Assembly (NCBI RefSeq): GCF_030546645.1
Contig: NZ_JAUOTO010000003.1
Location: forward strand, 588,956-652,955
DNA from: Flavitalea plasmicola
Lineage (GTDB): Bacteria > Bacteroidota > Bacteroidia > Chitinophagales > Chitinophagaceae
DNA length: 64,000 nucleotides
Direction of reading: 5' to 3'
Under the pieces are notes generated by a model. The model was not told the DNA's origin, did no database searches, and saw nothing but the letters and a program-made list of their open reading frames with translations. Shown piece after piece: positions 35,802 through 43,666 of the stretch; positions within the stretch are counted from its first letter, which is position 1, and every line of letters starts with the position of its first letter. A program made the position numbers and the translations under genes.

Positions 35802-37580
35802 ATGCCGGTCCACAAATACAACATGGGCATCATCGGGAATTGCTCTTACCTGGCCTATATCGACACCAGCGCCAACGTGAAATGGATGTGCCTACCCCGT
35901 TTTGACAGCAGCTTCCTTTTCGGCAGCTTGCTCGACGAAGAAAAGGGGGGACATTTCTTCATCCGCCCCGTAGACGACACCTATAGCTCCACGCAGTATT
36001 ATGTACCCAATACCAATGTGCTCTGCACCGAATTCAAATGCCGGGACGGCAGCTTCATCGTGAAAGACTGCGCTCCACGTATGCGCATCCACGATAGGCA
36101 ATTCCGTCCTCTGATGCTGGTGAGGAAAATAGAATTGCTGGAAGGGGAGCCGGCCATCCTCGTTTCCTGCCGGCCAAGAGGCGACTTTGGTAAACTCGTG
36201 CCGGAAACTGTCATTGCCAGCAATCATATACGCTACCTCAACCTGGACCAGCAGGTGCGGCTCACCACCGACGTGGCCCTCACCTATATCCAGAAGGAAC
36301 AATCTTTCATCCTGGACCAGGATCGTTACCTGGTGCTTACCTATGGCGAGCCGCTGGAAGCCCCGCTGAAAGAAACAGCGGACGAATTTATCCGCAAGAC
36401 GGTGGAAGACTGGCAGAGCTGGATCAAAAGCTCATACCTGCCTGACATCTACCAGGAAGAGATCATCCGAAGCGCCCTGGTCCTGAAACTGCACCAGTAT
36501 GAGGACACCGGGGGCATCATCGCTTCCGGCAGCACCAGCCTCCCGGAGTTTCATGACAGCACCCGCAACTGGGACTACCGTTACTGCTGGTTCCGCGACG
36601 CACATTATACCCTTCGCGCTTTCAACCAGATAGGTCACTTCGAAGAGCTGGAAAAGTATTTCGACTTCATCTACAACATCATTCACAATGCCACCAACTC
36701 CCTGCAGCCATTATACTCCGTCACAGGAGACAAAAAACTATTCGAAACAAGCCTGGACCTGGAAGGCTACCTTGGCAATAAACCTGTCCGTATAGGTAAT
36801 AAAGCTTATATCCAATCACAGCATGACGTATATGGTCAGGTACTGGTAAGCCTTCTGCCTCTTTATTCAGACAAACGCCTGATCTTTAAAAAGAAGAACA
36901 GCTACCGTAAGATCGTTCCCTGGCTGCTGAACCAGATCGAACGGACCCTCTCCGTGCCGGATTCAGGCCTCTGGGAGTTCAGAAGCGAAGTACAGGTGCA
37001 TACCTATACGCTGCTGTTCCACTGGGCCGGCGCCAAAGCCGCCTATAAGATCGGTGCACTCTTCGGTGACAAGGAGTTGATGCACAAGGCAGGCCAGCTG
37101 GCCGTCGCTGCGGACAAAATGATTGACAAAGCCTATGATCCGGGACGCGGCCTGTACACCCAGGCCATCGGCTCCGTCAACCTGGACGCCAGTACCCTCA
37201 CCATGATCACTATGGACTATCTGGATCATAATTCTGATAAGGCAAAGCAACACATCGCCGCCCTGGAGAAGGAGCTGCTGACGGAGAAAGGATTGTTCTA
37301 CCGGTATAAACACTACGACGACTTTGGCTTCCCGGAAAGCACCTTTCTGGTATGCGCGTTCTGGTATGTCGATGCGCTGGCCTGTGTGGGAAGGATCGAC
37401 GACGCCATACTTAATCTGAACCAGCTGCTGCAGTTCAGCAATCACCTGGGGATCTTTAGCGAGGATGCCACCACCGACGGCTCGCAATGGGGTAATTTCC
37501 CGCAAACCTATAGTCACGTGGGATTGATCAATGCAGCATGCCGCATTTCCCGCAAGCTGGATAAGGCTGATTTTTTGTAG
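35802..37580 (+). CDS. glycoside hydrolase family 15 protein (glucoamylase/trehalase-like)
   Basis: 592 residues. An N-terminal beta-sandwich (about 1-210; GIIGNCSYLAYIDTSANVKWMCLPRFDS) precedes an alpha/alpha barrel. GH15 marks include STRNWDYRYCWFRDAHYTL with the general-acid region, GLWEFRSEVQVHTYT and the late catalytic Glu region DDFGFPESTFLVCAFWYVDAL. No signal peptide, hence cytoplasmic. GH15 enzymes cleave alpha-glucosidic bonds; bacterial members of this form include trehalases. Being 4 bp behind the trehalose synthase fusion, trehalose is the likeliest substrate, but maltodextrin cannot be excluded. Confidence 0.9.
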   Translation: MPVHKYNMGIIGNCSYLAYIDTSANVKWMCLPRFDSSFLFGSLLDEEKGGHFFIRPVDDTYSSTQYYVPNTNVLCTEFKCRDGSFIVKDCAPRMRIHDRQFRPLMLVRKIELLEGEPAILVSCRPRGDFGKLVPETVIASNHIRYLNLDQQVRLTTDVALTYIQKEQSFILDQDRYLVLTYGEPLEAPLKETADEFIRKTVEDWQSWIKSSYLPDIYQEEIIRSALVLKLHQYEDTGGIIASGSTSLPEFHDSTRNWDYRYCWFRDAHYTLRAFNQIGHFEELEKYFDFIYNIIHNATNSLQPLYSVTGDKKLFETSLDLEGYLGNKPVRIGNKAYIQSQHDVYGQVLVSLLPLYSDKRLIFKKKNSYRKIVPWLLNQIERTLSVPDSGLWEFRSEVQVHTYTLLFHWAGAKAAYKIGALFGDKELMHKAGQLAVAADKMIDKAYDPGRGLYTQAIGSVNLDASTLTMITMDYLDHNSDKAKQHIAALEKELLTEKGLFYRYKHYDDFGFPESTFLVCAFWYVDALACVGRIDDAILNLNQLLQFSNHLGIFSEDATTDGSQWGNFPQTYSHVGLINAACRISRKLDKADFL

Positions 37581-37607
37581 AGGAGGCGGAAATATCTATC
37601 TTGAGGC

Positions 37608-38837
37608 ATGTCTACCCAACTCATCGTAAACTGTAAGCTGGCAGGCGTCCACCAGGTGCAAGGACCCTTGCGGGGACCTTCATTGGCCGTACTCCCCTGC
37701 ATAGAGGACGGATGGCTCATGATAGAGGATGAGCACATCGCGGCACTGGGGCCTATGACGCAATTGCCATCGTCCCCCGCCACCGTCTTGGATGCCGCCG
37801 GCCGTCATATCCTCCCCGCCTGGTGCGACAGCCATACCCACCTCGTATATGCGGGCAGCAGGGAAACTGAATTCGTGGACAAGATCCGTGGCCTCAGCTA
37901 TGCAGAGATCAACGCCAGAGGGGGAGGTATCCTTAACTCTGCCCGCGTTCTGCGGGAAACCTCGGAGGATGCCCTATTCGACCAGGCCTGGAAAAGACTG
38001 CAGGAGCTCAGCCGCCTGGGCACCGGCGCCATCGAAATAAAGAGCGGATATGGATTGACGGTAGATGGAGAGCTGAAGATGCTGCGCGTCATCAAAAAAC
38101 TGAAAGAACGCAGCCGTCTTTCCATCAAAGCCACATTTCTTGGCGCCCACAGCTATCCGCCGGAATATAAGGATAACCACCGGGGATATATCGATCTGCT
38201 TATCAGCGACATGCTGCCAGTGATCGCCCGTGAGAAGCTGGCGGATTATATCGACGTATTCTGTGAGCAGGGATTCTTCAGCCCGGAAGAAACGACGGAG
38301 ATATGCCGTGCCGGTATGAAGCATGGCCTCAAACCGAAGATCCATGCCAACCAGTTGCATCTGTCGGGAGGCGTGCAGGCCGGAGTAAAACTGGGCGCCG
38401 TGTCTGTCGATCACCTGGAAATGATGGACGGGGACACTATCGCCCTATTAAAGGATTCACCCACCATCGGGACACTATTGCCTACCGCAGCTTTCTTCCT
38501 GCGCATGCCTTTCCAGCCGGCAAGACAGTTGATAGACGCCGGATGTGCGATAGCCCTGGCCTCCGATCTGAACCCCGGCTCTTCTCCCAGCGGCAACATG
38601 AACCTGGTAGTGGCGATGAGCTGTATCCAGATGAGGATGTTGCCCGAGGAGGCCATTAATGCAGCAACGATCAATGGAGCATATGCTATGGAACTGGGCG
38701 CCGTCACAGGCAGCCTTACACCCGGCAAAAGGGCCGATCTTATCATTACCCAACCTATTCCATCCCTGTCTTACCTGCCCTATTCCTTTGGGTCCAACCT
38801 GATCGACAAGGTCATCATCAGAGGGGAATTTGTTTAA
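37608..38837 (+). CDS. hutI: imidazolonepropionase
   Basis: 409 residues of the amidohydrolase superfamily. ILPAWCDSHTHLVYAGSRETEF carries the HxH metal motif and substrate-binding Arg; GAIEIKSGYGLTVDGELKMLRV, ATFLGAHSYPPEY, HANQLHLSGGVQAG, SVDHLEMM and ALASDLNPGSSPSGNM complete the family pattern. It hydrolyses imidazolone-5-propionate to N-formimino-glutamate. The start is 27 bp behind the GH15 gene, preceded by GAGGAGG-like bases and TATCTTG, so whether it has its own promoter is open. First of four closely spaced plus-strand genes ending in hutG. Confidence 0.96.
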   Translation: MSTQLIVNCKLAGVHQVQGPLRGPSLAVLPCIEDGWLMIEDEHIAALGPMTQLPSSPATVLDAAGRHILPAWCDSHTHLVYAGSRETEFVDKIRGLSYAEINARGGGILNSARVLRETSEDALFDQAWKRLQELSRLGTGAIEIKSGYGLTVDGELKMLRVIKKLKERSRLSIKATFLGAHSYPPEYKDNHRGYIDLLISDMLPVIAREKLADYIDVFCEQGFFSPEETTEICRAGMKHGLKPKIHANQLHLSGGVQAGVKLGAVSVDHLEMMDGDTIALLKDSPTIGTLLPTAAFFLRMPFQPARQLIDAGCAIALASDLNPGSSPSGNMNLVVAMSCIQMRMLPEEAINAATINGAYAMELGAVTGSLTPGKRADLIITQPIPSLSYLPYSFGSNLIDKVIIRGEFV

Positions 38838-38848
38838 AAGCTTTTAGC

Positions 38849-40879
38849 ATGTTTGGACGCAAGAAAAAGGGAAAAGCAGATTTTATCCGGACTGTATCTG
38901 AAAGGAGCACCATCCTTCCCATATCGGACAGCCAGCAGGGACTTGACTTTCTCGTGTCCTTTTTATCCACTATACGGCCGTCCTCCTCACCCGGCCGGCG
39001 CCCAGCCGCCGAGAATATTCGTCGCGTTACCGCAGCTCTTCACCAAAGTCCTGTGCTGCTAAGCAACCTGCAGCACGCCATTCTTTCCCAGCTGGTGCGT
39101 ACTGACCTTTCGTCCGCATTGACGGAGAGCGGTATACCATTGGCCCGCGGCTTCTGGCAGGAATTCTTTGGAAGGCTGCGGCACAAGCTGCTGCCGACTT
39201 TACGGAATGAAAATGACTTCCTGTATGTCCTGAACCGGGTCTTCTTTCACAATGATGACTATAAATGGGTAGAAGACATCCCCCGCGAAGACTGGGTGCT
39301 CTTCTTCCAAAGCATTGGCCTCAGCCTGCACATAGACGACCGGCGCATACTTTCCCAGCTGCTGTACTCCCTGAGGACGCTTAGCTTCCAGGTGGCCCAG
39401 CTGGGATTGGAAAAGGAAGTGCAGGACTATATGCCGGAAGGAGAAAAGGAAGAAAACCCCTTCGTAGCACAGCATTACCATATACATGAGATGGAGCAGG
39501 AGCTGCTGTTCCCTTCTTCACCAGACCATATCGCCCTCAAAAAAATTACAGAAAAGATCAACCAGACGCTTGCCCAGTGTTATGACAGTCTGGAATTCAT
39601 CCGGGAGAACCATACTCAGCGGGGCGCCAGCCTCCATCAGACCTATATCCTGATCCTCCTGGCCAATCGCCTGGAACGGATGTCCATTCTCACGGACCTG
39701 CTGGATAAAGATCATTCCTTTGATGCAGGCAAGTTCGTCGACTTCTTCCGCATGCTGGTCCGTAACGAGAACAGAAAGAACAGTCTCCTGGAGTTCATGT
39801 CCCAGACCATGGGGTACCTGGCCTACCAGATCGCGGAGCACAAAGGGGCAAAAGGGAATAAATATATCACGGCAACCTGGGCGGAATACCGTGCCATGCT
39901 GGTGAGCGCGATGGGCGGCGGCGCCTGGGTGTGCCTGGTGGTTATTATCAAAAACCTGCTTACCAGGCTGCCGATGGCACTCTTCTGGCATGGATTTGCT
40001 TACAGCGTCAACTACAGCCTGGGCTTTATCCTCATTGAAGAGACCCATACCACCCTGGCTACCAAGCAGCCCGCTTTCACGGCCAGCGCCGTGGCCGGCA
40101 GCCTGGATACACGCCGCAATACCCGGCAGCCCAATCTCTACAACCTGGCCGTCACCGTTGCAAAGGTCTCCCGCAGCCAGATAGCTTCCTTTGCTGGCAA
40201 TCTGCTCATCGTGTTCCCCGGTACCTTTGGCCTGGCCTGGGCCTATGATAAGATCTTCGGCACGCCCCTGGTGAACGGAGAAGTGGCGCTGCGGATGCTG
40301 AAGGACCAGCATCCCTGGCAAAGCTTGTCCCTGCTGTACGCCTGCAACGCTGGCTTCTTCCTTTTTCTCAGCGGTATCATCGCCGGCTATGTGCAGAACA
40401 AGATCCAGTATGGACACATTTCCCGGCGATTGCAGATGCATCCTGTTTTGCGGATATCCATGCGGCAGGAAAGATTAAAAAAACTGGCCGATTACGTGGA
40501 AAAGAATGCCGGCGCCCTCGTGGGAAATGTGGCCCTTGGCTTCTTCCTGGGAATGGCGGGATTCGTAGGTGAGATCTTCGGCATTCATTTCGATATCCGG
40601 CATATTACCATCTCTGCCGGCAATACCGCCCTGGCGATGTATAGCCTGGGCTTCCATCACGTCAATCCCTGGTATCTTGCCACCGTCATCGGCGGCGTGC
40701 TGGGCATCGGCCTCCTGAATTTTCTTGTCAGCTTTTCCCTGGCCTTTGCGGTGGCGCTGAAGAGCAGGGGCGTTCGTCTCCGGGACTACCCCGGATTCCT
40801 CGGTATCCTTGGACGATATTTCATCAGTAATCCCCTGGATTTTATCCGTCCAAGGAGAAGGCTGGCGGAGAATGACTGA
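38849..40879 (+). CDS. polytopic membrane protein of the 'Gcr site-specific recombinase' family (PF10136-like)
   Basis: 676 residues. The first half (about 1-350) is soluble, charged and helical; the second half has about six to seven membrane segments, among them GGGAWVCLVVIIKNLL, FWHGFAYSVNYSLGFILIEE, FAGNLLIVFPGTFGLAWAY, CNAGFFLFLSGIIAGY, NVALGFFLGMAGFVGEIFG and VIGGVLGIGLLNFLVSFSLA. The length and layout fit the family named after gonococcal gcr. I see no Ser- or Tyr-recombinase motif, so the recombinase label is doubtful. It sits 11 bp behind hutI and 33 bp before the FTCD gene, suggesting a role at the membrane linked to histidine use. Confidence 0.75.
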   Translation: MFGRKKKGKADFIRTVSERSTILPISDSQQGLDFLVSFLSTIRPSSSPGRRPAAENIRRVTAALHQSPVLLSNLQHAILSQLVRTDLSSALTESGIPLARGFWQEFFGRLRHKLLPTLRNENDFLYVLNRVFFHNDDYKWVEDIPREDWVLFFQSIGLSLHIDDRRILSQLLYSLRTLSFQVAQLGLEKEVQDYMPEGEKEENPFVAQHYHIHEMEQELLFPSSPDHIALKKITEKINQTLAQCYDSLEFIRENHTQRGASLHQTYILILLANRLERMSILTDLLDKDHSFDAGKFVDFFRMLVRNENRKNSLLEFMSQTMGYLAYQIAEHKGAKGNKYITATWAEYRAMLVSAMGGGAWVCLVVIIKNLLTRLPMALFWHGFAYSVNYSLGFILIEETHTTLATKQPAFTASAVAGSLDTRRNTRQPNLYNLAVTVAKVSRSQIASFAGNLLIVFPGTFGLAWAYDKIFGTPLVNGEVALRMLKDQHPWQSLSLLYACNAGFFLFLSGIIAGYVQNKIQYGHISRRLQMHPVLRISMRQERLKKLADYVEKNAGALVGNVALGFFLGMAGFVGEIFGIHFDIRHITISAGNTALAMYSLGFHHVNPWYLATVIGGVLGIGLLNFLVSFSLAFAVALKSRGVRLRDYPGFLGILGRYFISNPLDFIRPRRRLAEND

Positions 40880-40912
40880 CAAAATGAACCAGTTTGCTTA
40901 AATTGCCACCCT

Positions 40913-42604
40913 ATGGCGTATCAAATCATCGAATGCGTACCAAATTTCAGCGAAGGACAAGATAGTAATATCATCCGGCAGATCACCGGTGAAATAGAGA
41001 CCGTAACAGGCGTTCGCCTGTTGAATGTGGACCCGGGCAAAGCCACCAATCGTACCGTGGTGACCTTCGTAGGCAACCCGGCTGCCGTGGTCGAAGCGGC
41101 ATTCAGAGCCATCAAAAAGGCCGGCGAGCTTATCGACATGTCACGACATAAAGGTGAGCATCCCCGCATGGGAGCCACGGATGTCTGTCCTCTCATACCC
41201 ATCGCAGGTATCAGTATGGAAGAGGTGGCCGCATGGGCGCGGCAATTAGCTAAAAGGGTAGGAGAGGAGCTTCAGATCCCCGTCTATTTATACGAAGCCG
41301 CACAGCCTGACAAGAACCGCAGCAATCTTTCCGTCATCAGGGCCGGTGAATACGAAGGTTTTTTTAAAAAGATCCAGCTGCCGGAATGGGCGCCCGACTT
41401 TGGACCTTCGGTCTTCGATGCCCGCCGGGGCGCCACTGTAATAGGGGCGCGTGACTTCCTGGTAGCCTACAACGTCAACCTCAATACCACTTCCACCCGT
41501 CGTGCCAATGCTGTCGCTTTTGACGTCAGGGAGGCCGGTCGCGTACTCAGGGAAGGCGATCCTATAACAGGTAAGCCAGTGACGGGCGCCGATGGAAAGC
41601 CTATTCATACCCCGGGCCGGCTGAAAGCCGTCAAAGCCATCGGCTGGTACATCGAAGAATATGGCATCGCCCAGATCTCCATGAACCTGACGAATATCAG
41701 CGTGACACCGGTGCACATTGCCTTTGATGAAGTTTGCAGGTCGGCGACAGAAAGAGGGCTTCGCGTGACAGGCAGCGAGCTGGTGGGTTTGATCCCCCTG
41801 CAGGCCATGCTGGATGCCGGCCGCTATTTCCTGGAAAAGCAACAACGCTCTACAGGCGTCTCTGAAAAAGAGCTGATCCGCATCGCCATCCTCTCCATGG
41901 GACTGGATGAACTGGCACCTTTCAAACCAGAGGAACGCATCATAGAATATCTGCTCGCTAACGACTCCGATCATACGCTGGTTGGCAAGAGCCTTGTAGA
42001 CTTTGCCGACGAAACGGCCAGCGAAAGCCCTGCGCCGGGTGGTGGTTCTATTTCAGCCTATGTCGGCGCCCTGGGCGCCGCCCTAGCCACTATGGTAGCC
42101 AACCTGTCCGCTCATAAAAAAGGATGGGATGGCCGGTGGAAAGAGTTCAGCGATTGGGCAGAGAAAGGTCAGGCACATAAAAAAGAGCTGCTCAGCCTGG
42201 TAGACGCCGATACCCGCGCTTTCAATGGCATCATGGCCGCTTTTGGTCTGCCCAAATCTACGCCGGAAGAGAAAGCCGCACGTACGGCAGCCATCCAGGC
42301 GGTTACAAAAGTCGCTATCGAAGTACCTTTACGGGTAATGGAGCTGGCCTATGCCAGCATGGAGACCATCCGCGCCATGGCGGAAACCGGCAATCCCAAT
42401 TCCGTATCTGATGCAGGCGTGGGCGCCCTCTGTGCCCGCACCGCTGTCATGGGCGCCTGGCTCAACGTACGTATCAATGCCGCCGGCTATGAGGACAGGC
42501 AATGGGTGGAGCAGGTACTCTCGCGTGGAAAGGATCTGGAAATAAAGACCGCCGCCGCCGAGGCGGAGATACTCAGGATCGTCGATAATAAGATCTCTTC
42601 ATAA
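40913..42604 (+). CDS. ftcD: bifunctional glutamate formimidoyltransferase / formimidoyltetrahydrofolate cyclodeaminase
   Basis: 563 residues combining both FTCD halves. The transferase (about 1-300) begins IIECVPNFSEGQD and has HKGEHPRMGATDVCPLIP with the catalytic His, and NLTNISVTPVHIAFDEV. The cyclodeaminase (about 355-560) begins LVDFADETASESPAPGGGSISAYVGALGAALA and is all-helical. The enzyme moves the formimino group of N-formiminoglutamate to tetrahydrofolate and then releases ammonia to give methenyl-THF. In many bacteria the two activities are separate or absent. It stands 11 bp before hutG, which breaks down the same substrate another way. Confidence 0.95.
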   Translation: MAYQIIECVPNFSEGQDSNIIRQITGEIETVTGVRLLNVDPGKATNRTVVTFVGNPAAVVEAAFRAIKKAGELIDMSRHKGEHPRMGATDVCPLIPIAGISMEEVAAWARQLAKRVGEELQIPVYLYEAAQPDKNRSNLSVIRAGEYEGFFKKIQLPEWAPDFGPSVFDARRGATVIGARDFLVAYNVNLNTTSTRRANAVAFDVREAGRVLREGDPITGKPVTGADGKPIHTPGRLKAVKAIGWYIEEYGIAQISMNLTNISVTPVHIAFDEVCRSATERGLRVTGSELVGLIPLQAMLDAGRYFLEKQQRSTGVSEKELIRIAILSMGLDELAPFKPEERIIEYLLANDSDHTLVGKSLVDFADETASESPAPGGGSISAYVGALGAALATMVANLSAHKKGWDGRWKEFSDWAEKGQAHKKELLSLVDADTRAFNGIMAAFGLPKSTPEEKAARTAAIQAVTKVAIEVPLRVMELAYASMETIRAMAETGNPNSVSDAGVGALCARTAVMGAWLNVRINAAGYEDRQWVEQVLSRGKDLEIKTAAAEAEILRIVDNKISS

Positions 42605-42615
42605 AAAGAACCTAT

Positions 42616-43662
42616 ATGCAATACCTTCGCGTTTATACCAAACAGGATATCCTCTCCCGGACCCATATCCGGAAATTTGAGACGAAACTAGGCGAACAGG
42701 TATTGACGATTGCCGATGCCAGGTCCCTGACCTCCTCCATTGAAAAAACCACCGCAGAATATATATTGATAGGCGTGCCCGAAGATGTAGGGGCCCGCGC
42801 CAATGGCAGCCAGGGAGGAAGCTCGACCGCCTGGTTGCCGTTCCTGGATTGCTTCCTGAACATCCAAAGCAATGATTTTTTCACAGGCGATAATATCCTC
42901 GTACTGGGCCATTTCGATTTCAGCGAAGTGCAGCGGCTGATAGAAGCCAATGCGCACGATGGGCAGGAGAAACAGGAAGCATACCGCCATGCCCTGCATA
43001 CCATCGACGAGGCCGTGGAAGACCTGGTGAAGGTCATCACTGCCAGCGGTAAGATCCCCATCGTCATCGGAGGTGGTCACAATAATTCCTATCCTCTTAT
43101 CAAGGGTTCCGCCAAAGGTTTGTACAAGGCGGGGTTGATACCTCTGGCGCAGATCAACTGTGTCAACCTGGATGCCCACACCGATTTCAGGCCCGCAGAA
43201 GGAAGGCACAGCGGCAATGGCTTCCGTTATGCCGAAGAGGATGGATATCTGCAGAAATACTGCGTCCTCGGCGTACATGAGAACTATCTTCAGCAAAATG
43301 TTTGGCTGGACATCGTCAACAACCCATTTATCGATCTCATCACCTATGAGGATATCTTCATCCTGGAGAAGCGGAATTTCATCCAGGCTGTCGCCCATGC
43401 CACTTCTTTTACTGAAGACGGCTATATTGGGCTGGAGCTGGACCTGGATAGCATTCAGAATACGCTTAGCGCCGGCATGACGCCATCGGGACTTACCCCG
43501 CTCAATGCCCGTCAATACCTGACGCTGGCGGCTACGGATTCTAAAGTAGCCTATCTGCATATCTGCGAAGGCGCCGCCACGCTGGATGACGGACGCAACG
43601 ATCCCATGACCGGGAAGCTCATCAGCTATCTGGTCAGTGATTTTGTGAAGGCGAGGGAATGA
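42616..43662 (+). CDS. hutG: formimidoylglutamase, arginase/ureohydrolase family
   Basis: 348 residues. The dimanganese site of the ureohydrolase fold is visible: IVIGGGHNNSYPLIKG (first His), NLDAHTDFRPAEGRHSGNGFRYA (DxHxD) and LELDLDSIQNT (DxD). The first 60 residues form a longer N-terminal part than in classical arginases, as in the Bacteroidota formimidoylglutamase group. It hydrolyses N-formimino-glutamate to glutamate and formamide. Last gene of the hutI cluster; the next gene converges with 4 bp between stops. Substrate is inferred from the family branch and the operon. Confidence 0.88.
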   Translation: MQYLRVYTKQDILSRTHIRKFETKLGEQVLTIADARSLTSSIEKTTAEYILIGVPEDVGARANGSQGGSSTAWLPFLDCFLNIQSNDFFTGDNILVLGHFDFSEVQRLIEANAHDGQEKQEAYRHALHTIDEAVEDLVKVITASGKIPIVIGGGHNNSYPLIKGSAKGLYKAGLIPLAQINCVNLDAHTDFRPAEGRHSGNGFRYAEEDGYLQKYCVLGVHENYLQQNVWLDIVNNPFIDLITYEDIFILEKRNFIQAVAHATSFTEDGYIGLELDLDSIQNTLSAGMTPSGLTPLNARQYLTLAATDSKVAYLHICEGAATLDDGRNDPMTGKLISYLVSDFVKARE

Positions 43663-43666
43663 GCTG

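Noticed and set aside
38849-40879. Mobile element or site-specific recombination locus
   Set aside because: No inverted repeats, target duplications or recombinase catalytic motifs around this membrane protein; the family name alone is no evidence.
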